Shown piece after piece: positions 42,865 through 50,659 of a stretch of DNA of 64,000 nucleotides. Both the position numbers and the translations under genes were made by a program. The stretch lies in NCBI GenBank assembly GCA_910584715.1, contig CAJUAN010000005.1:72429-136428 (forward strand). The letters are read 5' to 3'. Numbering within the stretch: the first letter of the stretch is position 1; the number at the start of each line of letters is the position of its first letter. The DNA is from an uncultured Oscillospiraceae bacterium. Its GTDB lineage: Bacteria > Bacillota > Clostridia > Oscillospirales > Ruminococcaceae. The notes below the pieces were generated by a model. It searched no databases and had not been told where the DNA came from. It worked only from the letters and a program-made list of their open reading frames with translations.

Positions 42865-43506
42865 TCATGAATTGAAGCGACCGCGGACATGTCTGCCGTC
42901 CCCAAGCTTTTCCAATAGCTCGAGAAAATAAAATCTGCATTCGTAGCTTTCGCGGTTTTCGAGAATATCCAGTTCCTCGGGAGAAAAGGTCTCCTCCGCA
43001 GCTTCGCCGGAAACCGCAGGCAGGCACAGCGGCGGAAACATCACGCACCACCAGTTTTTTCCCTCGGCTTCTCCCAGCGTAACGCGCAGGGCAAGGTATT
43101 CTCCTGCCGGCATAGTCATATCTTCGTAAACGCGGTCGTCAAATCTCATTTTTGCGATTCCGCACTCCGCGCCGTATCCCGCGCCGTTTTCCGCAAGAAC
43201 CCTTTCAGCCGACGCCTTTATTTCGTCAATGTGCTTTCTTGCTTCGGAGGCGGCTTCCTCCGCGGATTTGCAGTCCCCGAAAATATCAGAATTTTCCTCC
43301 AGTACCGCGTCACGGACTTTCAGCTTCAAACTCTGATCCTCCTCCGAATCCGAATTGGCAAGAATATGAAGCCTGAACACGGTTTGAGTAATATCGCGGT
43401 AGTCCTCCGCAAAACCGCAGAAACCGGCGCAGAACACCGAAAACGCCATTCCCAGCAACATTGCGAGTTCAACATATTTTCCGTTTATAACACTGTTTTT
43501 TCTCAT
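42865..43506 (-). CDS. spoIIR: Stage II sporulation protein R
   Basis: 213 aa. Secreted forespore signal that triggers SpoIIGA to process pro-sigma-E in the mother cell. An N-terminal hydrophobic signal/anchor (~14-33) is followed by the family block FRLHILANSDSEEDQSLKLKVRD and by WWCVMFPPLCLP, both diagnostic. The C-terminus ends FYFLELLEKLGDGRHV, with a shorter tail than some members. It implies at least an ancestral sporulation programme. The start codon is ATG at 43506. Confidence 0.95.
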   Translation of the reverse strand: MRKNSVINGKYVELAMLLGMAFSVFCAGFCGFAEDYRDITQTVFRLHILANSDSEEDQSLKLKVRDAVLEENSDIFGDCKSAEEAASEARKHIDEIKASAERVLAENGAGYGAECGIAKMRFDDRVYEDMTMPAGEYLALRVTLGEAEGKNWWCVMFPPLCLPAVSGEAAEETFSPEELDILENRESYECRFYFLELLEKLGDGRHVRGRFNS

Positions 43507-43599
43507 TATCTGTGAACGTCCTTTCCGTTATTTGGTAACATAATTATTGGCGTCATAACGGCGTTTTAATCCGCAGGGAAAAATTTTTTGAAAAAACTC

Positions 43600-43628
43600 T
43601 TGACAAACCTCGAAATATGGGATATAAT
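43600..43628 (+). promoter_or_regulatory. Promoter of tRNA-Thr
   Basis: TTGACA (43600-43605), 17 nt, TATAAT (43623-43628), a perfect consensus as usual for stable RNA genes. Confidence 0.93.
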
Positions 43629-43681
43629 AATTAACGCAATGCGCCGCTTTAAGCTTTAAGTTTAGCTGTGAGCTGCGGCAA

Positions 43682-43757
43682 GCTGTCTTAGCTCAGTTGG
43701 TAGAGCACATCCTTGGTAAGGATGAGGTCGTCGGTTCAAATCCGATAGACAGCTCCA
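43682..43757 (+). tRNA. tRNA-Thr (anticodon GGT)
   Basis: 76 nt with encoded CCA. Acceptor GCTGTCT/AGACAGC, D-arm GCTC/GAGC, anticodon arm CATCC/GGATG around TTGGTAA (anticodon GGU, threonine), T-arm GTCGG/CCGAT with loop TTCAAAT. All arms pair without error apart from one G-U-type pair. Confidence 0.97.
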
Positions 43758-43764
43758 TTTAGAA

Positions 43765-43800
43765 AGCCGTCCCCGAGTCTGCATAGGGGGCGGTTCTTCT
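43765..43800 (+). terminator. Terminator after tRNA-Thr
   Basis: GCCGTCCCC (43766-43774) pairs with GGGGGCGGT (43786-43794) with two wobble pairs; tail TCTTCT is only moderately T-rich. Confidence 0.6.
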
Positions 43801-43933
43801 ATCGGTGAAAAATTTAGATGACACGATATACACGGTGGTGCGTATTTTATGTACGTATCATCTTTTTTATTTAATTGTGTATCTTTTAAAAAACGTGGGA
43901 GCTTCCGCAGAACGAAGCCCCCACGCAAAAAAA

Positions 43934-45001
43934 TTATTGCTTTCCCATGCCCTTTATCCTGGATATCATATCGTACTCTATGCGCTTTACACTGTCAAAA
44001 TCCACTGCTTCGATATAGTATTCTTCAAGACGGTCGTGCTCCGCTTTTGCGCTGACCAGACACTTTACCGCTTCTCCCCGCAGGTTTTTCAAGGCGGCTT
44101 CGTTGAATTTCAGCCGCGTCTTTTTGGCAAGAAGCGCACTCTTGTCGTAAAAACGGCGGAAGTTGATCGGCTGCTTTGTTTCCAGCGACAGGGCGTTTAT
44201 CGGATCGGCTGTCATAAACGCTATCTTCAGCTCCGGTATGAGTATATGCTCAAAGCGTTCCGATCCGTGCAGAGTACACACGCTTACGCTTACGCCGTAG
44301 CCGCGGCTTGCCGCAATGTCCGCAAAACGTCTCAGGAACATATCCGAACCCGCGAAATAGCTGTCGCAAAGCATATACGCGGCATAATCCTCCGGCACGT
44401 TTGTGATATACCCTTTCGGCGTAAGAGCCGAAAGCTGACGGAACTCGGTTTTTCCCTCGCCCGCGCCTTTTTTTCTCGGCAGGAGCTTTGCCGCCAGTCT
44501 TTCGGTAAAGCCCTCCAGCTTCTCCTCGTTAAGAGCCGCGCGCGCAGTCTGGCAGGTATCGTCGGCAACCGCCGCAAGAGCGGTTATGAATCTTCGGCAG
44601 CTTGCATGATGCCGAAGGTATTCCGAGGTAACGGAAATTATCTCCTCCTTGTTTTTTTTCAGAAGAGACGCGTCCCAGCAGGCTCCAAGGTCAAGTATCT
44701 GCTGCGAGGCTCCGGGGTATTCGGGATCAAAAGTATGAGGAGCCGTTCCGTCCACAAAAATGACCTTGCGTTCTTTGAACACTGCCGCGTCCAGGGAATC
44801 GGGGTCGCTGGAGCATTGGTAAAGCTCTTTTTCCTCGTCGGGAAAAGCCTCCGCGAGCCTTTTCATAAGCGTGGATTTGCCCGTTCCCGGACCGCCCTTG
44901 ATTATGTAGGTGTAGTACTCCGTATCGGCTATCATTTCACCGAAGTGGGTACGGAAGCCTTTTGGGGACGCGCCGCCGAGAAAGCATTTTAAACAATTCA
45001 T
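43934..45001 (-). CDS. P-loop ATPase-like protein (PRK06851 type)
   Basis: 355 aa. Starts MNCLKCFLGGASPKGF, then a Walker A GGPGTGKST near residue 40, and a second internal region (ALTPKGYITNVPED, HGSERFEHILIPEL) repeating parts of the first. This bipartite design matches a Firmicutes protein family of unknown role that I recall under the name PRK06851. The start at 45001 has GGAG 8 nt upstream; a GTG 9 nt earlier overlaps the RBS. Monocistronic on the minus strand, no signal peptide. Function unknown. Confidence 0.75.
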   Translation of the reverse strand: MNCLKCFLGGASPKGFRTHFGEMIADTEYYTYIIKGGPGTGKSTLMKRLAEAFPDEEKELYQCSSDPDSLDAAVFKERKVIFVDGTAPHTFDPEYPGASQQILDLGACWDASLLKKNKEEIISVTSEYLRHHASCRRFITALAAVADDTCQTARAALNEEKLEGFTERLAAKLLPRKKGAGEGKTEFRQLSALTPKGYITNVPEDYAAYMLCDSYFAGSDMFLRRFADIAASRGYGVSVSVCTLHGSERFEHILIPELKIAFMTADPINALSLETKQPINFRRFYDKSALLAKKTRLKFNEAALKNLRGEAVKCLVSAKAEHDRLEEYYIEAVDFDSVKRIEYDMISRIKGMGKQ

Positions 45002-45315
45002 AAAAATCACTCCGTTTCTGTTTATTTCATTTTATGATAAACAGGCGGATTGGTGCTATTGCGCCATAAAAAACCGACTATGCATACAGTACATATTAAC
45101 AGACTAAAATAGCCGAACAAGCGAAGATATGAAGCAAAGGCAAAACCGACAATATCTATACAGTATTTTTGGCATATCATACAAAAATATTTGAAACAGT
45201 ATCTTTTTTTGAAAATATATGATATAATAATGAATAATACATATACAATCGTTAAACAAATCACGAAGTATGTTTTATACAATTTACTTAACACCTTTTA
45301 CAAGGAGGGACTGTT
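45002..45315. other. AT-rich gap between divergent genes
   Basis: 313 nt. Holds a TATAAT near 45225 on the plus strand that probably serves the LUD gene, without a clear -35. A hydrophobic 90-codon minus-strand frame (45294-45022) exists but lacks an RBS and is not called. Confidence 0.5.
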
Positions 45316-45987
45316 ATGTCTGAACACACCAAAAAGGTTTATCATTCTATACTTGAGAGAACCGCTAAAAATCTTGAAACAAACAACATGAAGTGCTTTA
45401 TTGCCGATACAAAGGAGGACGTTCTGCCTATTGTAAAGGAGCTTCTGACCGAGGGCGAAACAGTTTCCTGCGGCGGTTCGGCTACACTTGCCGAAACAGG
45501 AGTAACGGAACTTCTCCGTTCGGGAACCTATAACTTTCTCGACAGAGCGGGAAAAAGTCCCAAGGAAGCGGAAGAGATATACCGCCGCGCTTTTTCGGCC
45601 GACAGCTACCTGACAAGCTCCAACGCCATAACCGAAAACGGCGAGCTTTACAATGTGGACGGCAACAGCAACCGCGTCGCGGCGATATGCTTCGGTCCAA
45701 GATCGGTCATCGTTGTTGCGGGCAGAAACAAAATTGTACCTACTCTTGAGGACGCTGTTACGCGTGTAAAGCGCCTTGCCGCTCCCATGAATACCGCAAG
45801 GCTGGGCTGCGAGACTTATTGTCAGAACAAGGGCGAGTGTATGTCCCTCGCTTCGGGAGGCTGCGCGGGAATGACCGACGGCTGCAAAAGCGAGTCCCGC
45901 ATATGCTGTTCCTTTGTGGTAACGGCTTTTCAGCGCATTAAGAACAGAATAAAAGTAATTCTTGTCAATGAGGAATTGGGCTTCTGA
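45316..45987 (+). CDS. LUD-domain (LutC-like) protein with C-terminal Cys-rich tail
   Basis: 223 aa. The LUD pattern is clear: VSCGGSATLAETG, DSYLTSSNAITENGELYNVDGNSNRVAAICFGP and VVAGRNKIVPTLEDAV. LUD proteins are linked to L-lactate oxidation (LutB/LutC) and to related redox enzymes. The tail adds seven cysteines in CETYCQNKGEC, GGCAGMTDGCKS and RICC, enough for an Fe-S or zinc site. LutA and LutB are not adjacent, so it is an isolated member. AAGGAGG precedes the ATG. Confidence 0.88.
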   Translation: MSEHTKKVYHSILERTAKNLETNNMKCFIADTKEDVLPIVKELLTEGETVSCGGSATLAETGVTELLRSGTYNFLDRAGKSPKEAEEIYRRAFSADSYLTSSNAITENGELYNVDGNSNRVAAICFGPRSVIVVAGRNKIVPTLEDAVTRVKRLAAPMNTARLGCETYCQNKGECMSLASGGCAGMTDGCKSESRICCSFVVTAFQRIKNRIKVILVNEELGF

Positions 45988-46066
45988 CGTTCACAAAAAA
46001 TTTACAACCGTTGTAAAAATCTTTACTACATATAATTTTTGTATGAAAATACCTGAAATTTATTAA

Positions 46067-46095
46067 TTGTCAACACCCGGGGTTTGCTGTATAAT
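46067..46095 (+). promoter_or_regulatory. Promoter of the candidate small RNA
   Basis: TTGTCA (46067-46072), 17 nt, TATAAT (46090-46095); predicted start near 46102. Confidence 0.75.
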
Positions 46096-46101
46096 TAAAT
46101 C

Positions 46102-46190
46102 AGCATCAAGGTTTGCTAACCCTTGACTCTCTCTTAAAATATTTTTTATTAAAAAACGGACATTTGCTCGATGTCCGTTTTTGTTTTTTT
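46102..46190 (+). ncRNA. Candidate small RNA
   Basis: A transcript from the preceding promoter would be about 89 nt. It contains a 5' hairpin TCAAGG/CCTTGA with loop TTTGCTAA, an AT-rich single-stranded middle, and a strong terminator (AAAAACGGACAT/ATGTCCGTTTTT, then TTGTTTTTTT). No start codon with an RBS is present. It does not resemble 6S, SRP, tmRNA or RNase P RNA. Confidence 0.55.
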
Positions 46191-46310
46191 ACTAAAACCT
46201 AAAACTAAAGTTTTTTTCGTTTCTGCCGAAATATATATAATTACATATAGACGGACTTATGTTTCTCAGAATCATCTCCTATTAGTTATATGAAAAATTT
46301 GCAAAAATAC

Positions 46311-46339
46311 TTGAAATTTCCGCATAAGTGTGCTATACT
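46311..46339 (+). promoter_or_regulatory. Promoter of the dehydratase-component gene
   Basis: TTGAAA (46311-46316), 17 nt ending TGTGC, TATACT (46334-46339), extended -10. Confidence 0.82.
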
Positions 46340-46383
46340 ATAGTTGGGGAATATTTGTTAAGATTTAAGGAGCTTTGCCCTTT

Positions 46384-47646
46384 ATGGCGAAACTGGTTTA
46401 CAACGAGCAGGGCAGACTGCTTTTTACAGAAGAGATGCGCAAAGAATATACTATTCTTATACCGCAGATGCTGCCCGTTCATTTCACATTTCTGGAAAAA
46501 ATATTTAACAACCACGGCTACAAGGTAAAGCTGCTCACAAGCACAGGCAGAAAGATCGTGGACGAAGGTCTGCGGAACGTTCATAACGATACCTGTTACC
46601 CCGCGCTGCTGGTCATTGGTCAGATGATGGACGCTCTCAAGTCAGGCGAATACGACCTGAACAGGACAGCTCTTATGATCACCCAGACAGGCGGCGGATG
46701 CCGCGCTTCAAACTATATCAACCTCCTGCGGAAAGCGCTCAAAAACAACGGCATGGAACAAGTTCCCGTGGTTTCCCTGAATCTTTCCAATATGGAGAAA
46801 AACCCGGGCTTTAAACTTTCCGTAAAGCTTCTTTACGAGCTTATAATCGCTATATGCTACGGCGACCTGTTAATGTGGATAGGAAATCAGGTTCGTCCCT
46901 ACGAGAATAACCGCGGCGATACGGACGCTCTCATAGACCGCTGGATAGACCGCATAATGAAAAGCGGCTTCTCGATTTCCGCATTCGGCGGAACGATACG
47001 CGAAATACTAAAGGATTTTTCCGATGTACCCTATACTGTATCCCCAAAGGTCAAGGTGGGTATCGTCGGCGAAATATATATCAAATATGCTCCCCTCGGT
47101 AACAATTGTCTCGAGGACTTTCTGCGGAGCGAGGGCGCCGAAACTGTAGTCCCCGGTCTGCTGGACTTTATCCTGTTCATGTGCGATCACCACATAGTGG
47201 ACACTCAGCTTTATCACGTCAGGTACAAAAAGTTTATCGGCTCGGGCGCGCTGAAAATGTTCCTGCGTAAAATGCAGGACACAATCATCAAGGCTGTTGA
47301 GGAGACCCGCTTCAGACCTCCGGCACGCTTTGAGGAAACAAAGAGAAACGTCCTGCCGTATGTATCGCCCGCCAATAAAATGGGCGAGGGCTGGCTGCTT
47401 ACCGCCGAAATGGTGGAACTGATCGGCAGCGGAGTGAACAATATCGTGTGCGCGCAGCCGTTTGGCTGTCTGCCGAACCATATTGTGGGAAAAGGCATGA
47501 TAAGAAAGATCCGAGGCGTTTACCCCCACGCGAATATCGTTGCCGTAGATTACGACCCGGGCGCAACAAAAGTCAATCAGGAAAACCGTATCAAGCTCAT
47601 GCTTTCAACGGCTAAAGCCGATATCGGCAGGCTTGATAAACAATAA
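46384..47646 (+). CDS. 2-hydroxyacyl-CoA dehydratase family protein, stand-alone C-terminal component
   Basis: 420 aa. Matches the last third of the very large (about 1,400 aa) activase/dehydratase fusion proteins of Firmicutes: YTILIPQMLPVHFTFLEKIF, NDTCYPALLVIGQMMDALKSG, ITQTGGGCRASNYINLLRKAL, CAQPFGCLPNHIVGKGM and NIVAVDYDPGATKVNQENR. Cysteines in NDTCYP, GGGCRAS and FGCLP are likely Fe-S ligands. The activase and middle parts are absent here, so they are either encoded elsewhere or not used. AAGGAG is 11 nt before the ATG. It is followed 17 nt later by the FliD-like gene. Substrate unknown. Confidence 0.85.
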   Translation: MAKLVYNEQGRLLFTEEMRKEYTILIPQMLPVHFTFLEKIFNNHGYKVKLLTSTGRKIVDEGLRNVHNDTCYPALLVIGQMMDALKSGEYDLNRTALMITQTGGGCRASNYINLLRKALKNNGMEQVPVVSLNLSNMEKNPGFKLSVKLLYELIIAICYGDLLMWIGNQVRPYENNRGDTDALIDRWIDRIMKSGFSISAFGGTIREILKDFSDVPYTVSPKVKVGIVGEIYIKYAPLGNNCLEDFLRSEGAETVVPGLLDFILFMCDHHIVDTQLYHVRYKKFIGSGALKMFLRKMQDTIIKAVEETRFRPPARFEETKRNVLPYVSPANKMGEGWLLTAEMVELIGSGVNNIVCAQPFGCLPNHIVGKGMIRKIRGVYPHANIVAVDYDPGATKVNQENRIKLMLSTAKADIGRLDKQ

Positions 47647-47663
47647 CGAAAGGATGCGATTTT

Positions 47664-48410
47664 ATGTCTTTGTACGGAATTAACGCGTATACCTCAAATT
47701 CATATTACAGCACTCTTCTTGCGGGCAGGAACAAGCAGCAGGGCGGAGATCTTTCGAGTATGCTCTCCAACGCGTTCAAGACCGATCAGAACGACCTGTA
47801 TTCCATTGCAAAAAAAGTGCAGATGGTACGCTCCAGAGATTACCAAAAAGAACTGCTTGAGGGCTTCAAGGAGTACTTTTCCGGAGGTGCTGCGGCTGAC
47901 AAGGATACGGCGGCAAAAGAAAACGAGGAAAAACTTTCGGCGGCTGCTAAAACCCTAAATGGATATGCCGGCGACCTTGCTGTAGGAGGTACAAAGCTTT
48001 ACGAGGATCCCGAAAAATCTGTTTCCGCAGTGAAAAATTTTGTGGACAGCTACAACAACACGCTTGACAGCCTGAAAAATTCCGAAAACACCAAAGCTCT
48101 TGAAAAAGGCGTGCAGATGATAAATTCCACAAAAGCGTACTCCCGTACTCTTAAACGTATCGGTATTTCCGTTGGCAGCGATAACCGAATGAGCATTGAC
48201 GAGGATAAGCTTAAAGCGGCTTCTCCGCTGACTATGAAATCCCTGTTTTCAGGCAGCTATTCGCTTGCAAACCGTATTGCCGACAAGGCTTCCTACATAC
48301 ATCGCACGGCTGCTTTAAACAGCTCAAATCTTCCCACGTACAACTCAAAGGGCACGAAAACCGATTACTATAATCAGCTTTCCGCTATGATGTTCAACAG
48401 CAAGGTATAA
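47664..48410 (+). CDS. FliD C-terminal-like protein of unknown function
   Basis: 248 aa. Begins MSLYGINAYTSNSYYSTLLAG, a Ser/Tyr-rich start without signal peptide. The C-terminal half (SAVKNFVDSYNNTLDSLKNS, RTLKRIGISVGSDNRMSIDEDKLKAAS) resembles the part of flagellar cap protein FliD that ends in a helical bundle, but it lacks the D2/D3 cap regions and no flagellar gene is near. It may be a secreted or cytosolic helper that borrowed this fold. Co-directional with the dehydratase component. Function unknown. Confidence 0.65.
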   Translation: MSLYGINAYTSNSYYSTLLAGRNKQQGGDLSSMLSNAFKTDQNDLYSIAKKVQMVRSRDYQKELLEGFKEYFSGGAAADKDTAAKENEEKLSAAAKTLNGYAGDLAVGGTKLYEDPEKSVSAVKNFVDSYNNTLDSLKNSENTKALEKGVQMINSTKAYSRTLKRIGISVGSDNRMSIDEDKLKAASPLTMKSLFSGSYSLANRIADKASYIHRTAALNSSNLPTYNSKGTKTDYYNQLSAMMFNSKV

Positions 48411-48613
48411 ATTTTTTGGAATGTACAATACGCTGCGGCTCGATATCGCGGCGTATTTTTTTGTAGAAAATTTTTTAGAAGAAAATTTGCAAAAACCCTT
48501 TTCAAATCCTGCAAAATGTGGTATAATTTTATTGTATTTAGGCGATAGACGCGGAGCTTACGCAAGTTTCCGCAGTACGCTGATTCATAATGATTTGAAA
48601 GGAAATGATAAAA

Positions 48614-49603
48614 ATGAGTAAGATACGCATTGGAATAGTCGGCTACGGCAACCTTGGCAGGGGTACGGAACTGGCGGTAAAGCAAAATCCCGATATGGAG
48701 CTTGCCTGCGTTTTTACGCGCCGCGACCCATCCAAACTGAAGATAATAACGGAAAATGTTCCCGTTTATTCTCTTGACGACATTGCTGACCACAGGGGCT
48801 CGGCCGACGTACTCATTCTCTGCGGCGGAAGCGCTTCCGATCTTCCCGTACAGGGACCTAAGCTTGCGGAAATGTTTTGTACCGTTGACAGCTTTGATAC
48901 TCACGCTAAAATTCCCCAATATTTTGCCTCGGTGGACGAGTCTGCAAAAAAGGGAGGAAACGTCAGCATTATCTCCGTGGGCTGGGATCCCGGTATGTTC
49001 TCAATTTCAAGGCTTTACGGAAGCTGTATTCTCCCCGACGGCAAGGACTATACGTTCTGGGGCAAGGGCGTTTCTCAGGGACATTCCGACGCGATCAGGC
49101 GCATTGAGGGCGTTGCCGACGCAAAGCAGTACACAATTCCGGTTAAGGAAGCCGTTGACGCGGTAAGGAACGGTTCGGATCCCGAGCTTTCCACCCGTCA
49201 GAAGCACACAAGAGAATGCTTTGTGGTTGCAAAGCCCGGCGCGGACACCGCTAAAATAGAGTCGGAAATAAAGAATATGCCGAACTATTTTGCGGACTAC
49301 GACACAACCGTACATTTTATTTCCCAGGAAGAACTTGACCGCGACCACAGCGGTATTCCTCACGGCGGCTTTGTTATCAGAAGCGGAAAAACGGGTCTGA
49401 ACCGCGAGACCTCCCATATTGTGGAGTACAGCCTTAAGCTGGGTTCAAATCCCGAATTTACGTCAAGCATTTTAGTTGCTTACGCAAGAGCCGCATACCG
49501 ACTCCATAAAGAGGGCTCAGTGGGAGCCAAAACAGTGTTTGACATTGCTCCCGCGTATCTGTCGCCCAGAAGCGGAGACGAACTGAGAGCATCAATGCTA
49601 TAA
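48614..49603 (+). CDS. ddh: meso-Diaminopimelate dehydrogenase
   Basis: 329 aa. NADPH-dependent one-step conversion of tetrahydrodipicolinate to meso-DAP for lysine and peptidoglycan. Rossmann start IRIGIVGYGNLGRGTE, substrate residues in VDSFDTHAKIP and SVGWDPGMFS, and GKGVSQGHSDAIRRI are diagnostic. Length is normal. The start at 48614 has AAAGGA 10 nt upstream; the ATG at 48605 is only 1 nt from it. A TATAAT at about 48520 preceded by AT-rich sequence is the likely -10. The upstream 200 nt also include a small hairpin (GCGGA/TCCGC). Confidence 0.96.
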   Translation: MSKIRIGIVGYGNLGRGTELAVKQNPDMELACVFTRRDPSKLKIITENVPVYSLDDIADHRGSADVLILCGGSASDLPVQGPKLAEMFCTVDSFDTHAKIPQYFASVDESAKKGGNVSIISVGWDPGMFSISRLYGSCILPDGKDYTFWGKGVSQGHSDAIRRIEGVADAKQYTIPVKEAVDAVRNGSDPELSTRQKHTRECFVVAKPGADTAKIESEIKNMPNYFADYDTTVHFISQEELDRDHSGIPHGGFVIRSGKTGLNRETSHIVEYSLKLGSNPEFTSSILVAYARAAYRLHKEGSVGAKTVFDIAPAYLSPRSGDELRASML

Positions 49604-49622
49604 TTTAAAGCTTAAGGATTAG

Positions 49623-49642
49623 GGCACTATCGAACAGTGCCT
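49623..49642 (+). terminator. Hairpin after ddh (possible terminator)
   Basis: GGCACT (49623-49628), loop ATCGAACA-like, AGTGCC; no T run follows, so termination is uncertain. Confidence 0.4.
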
Positions 49643-49690
49643 GAAAGCCAAGTACACAGCCGCCAACGCATAGAAAATGAACTATAGCCC

Positions 49691-49759
49691 ATTAGCATGG
49701 CACACTTTATCTGACCGAAAGCAATTTTCCGTCAGCCGGATAAAGTGTGCCATGCTAAT
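49691..49759. repeat. 69-nt near-perfect inverted repeat
   Basis: Arms of 21 nt (49691-49711 and 49739-49759) starting ATTAGCATGGC and ending GCCATGCTAAT match exactly around a 27-nt loop that itself contains CTGAC/GTCAG. It sits in a 314-nt gap (49604-49917) with no gene. Size and symmetry suggest a MITE-like or REP-like unit or a structured RNA; there is no T tract, so not a normal terminator. No second copy was seen here. Confidence 0.65.
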
Positions 49760-49917
49760 ACCATATTCAATTTCTCAGTCTGTTTTTCCGTACCGTGAAA
49801 CCTTCACGAATTTGCCGCTCCGTATTCCAAATGTAATTTGTCCGTTCATATTTTTTATTATGTTATATTTTTGGGTGGTAATTTTGCAGCGGTGACCTGA
49901 CATTTTTATTGTTGATT

Positions 49918-50655
49918 TTATTCATTTGAGGTTTCGTACTGCCCTCTTTCAGCTATTTGGGACGACCGTTCCGCAGTTATCTCGCCGCACTCGGCCATGC
50001 GCTCCAGCACCTGCATTAACCGCTGTTGGGCAAGCCCGGGGCTTTTAGCGGGAGAGTACGCGCTGGGAGCGTTGGGTATCCCTGCCAGCATTGCACACTC
50101 ATAATCGGTAAGCTCCGAGGGTTTCTTTCCGTAGTATCCCTCAGCAGCCGCGGCTATTCCGTAATATCCGTCCCCGAAGTAAATGCTGTTGACGTACAGC
50201 TCGAAAATATCTTCCTTTGAAAATTCCTTTTCAATGTCAAAGGCGGTGAATATTTCCGCGAATTTCCGTTCGGGACGCTTATCCTGAGTATAGTAAAAAT
50301 TTTTCGCAAGCTGCTGGGTAATGGTGCTCCCGCCCTGCTCAAATGAAAAGGTCCCGATATCGTGGGCAAGAGCCCTCGCTATAGCCCTGAGATCAACGCC
50401 CTTGTGACTGTAGAACCGTTTGTCCTCGGCGCAGATTACCGCCTTTATGTAAAATTCGGGAAGCTCCTCCATGCGGACAAAATCCTCTCCCCGAAGCAGC
50501 TCCGCCATTTGCGCCGGAGGACATTTCTCCACGGCGTTTTTGTACATATTGTACCCCTGAACCGCGGAAACTATCAATACTGCGGCGGCAACAGGCACAA
50601 ATACCGCCAAAAGCAGTCTAAATATCTTAAACATAATTTTTACCGCTTTCTTCAT
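49918..50655 (-). CDS. mtgA: Monofunctional peptidoglycan glycosyltransferase (GT51)
   Basis: 245 aa. Polymerises lipid II into glycan strands at the outer membrane face. An N-terminal membrane anchor (~12-32) is followed by the GT51 motifs: AVICAEDKRFYSHKGVD (catalytic Glu in EDxxFxxHxG), QGGSTITQQLAKN, RKFAEIFTAFDIEKEFSKEDIFELYVNSIYFG and YGKKPSELTDYECAMLAGIPNAPS. No transpeptidase domain. The start lies 4 nt after the stop of the BceB-like permease, so it is the third gene of that operon. Confidence 0.93.
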   Translation of the reverse strand: MKKAVKIMFKIFRLLLAVFVPVAAAVLIVSAVQGYNMYKNAVEKCPPAQMAELLRGEDFVRMEELPEFYIKAVICAEDKRFYSHKGVDLRAIARALAHDIGTFSFEQGGSTITQQLAKNFYYTQDKRPERKFAEIFTAFDIEKEFSKEDIFELYVNSIYFGDGYYGIAAAAEGYYGKKPSELTDYECAMLAGIPNAPSAYSPAKSPGLAQQRLMQVLERMAECGEITAERSSQIAERGQYETSNE

Positions 50656-50659
50656 AAGA

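Noticed and set aside
45022..45294. Hydrophobic 90-codon minus-strand frame that could be a small membrane protein
   Set aside because: It needs a GTG start without any ribosome binding site, lies in very AT-rich DNA where hydrophobic codons arise by chance, and overlaps the promoter region of the LUD gene.
47664..48410. Annotating the FliD-like gene as fliD
   Set aside because: It lacks the cap domains, is about half the usual length, and there are no flagellar neighbours.
48614..49603. Lysine riboswitch before ddh
   Set aside because: The upstream 200 nt lack the conserved lysine aptamer segments and are too short for its usual length; only a small hairpin is present.
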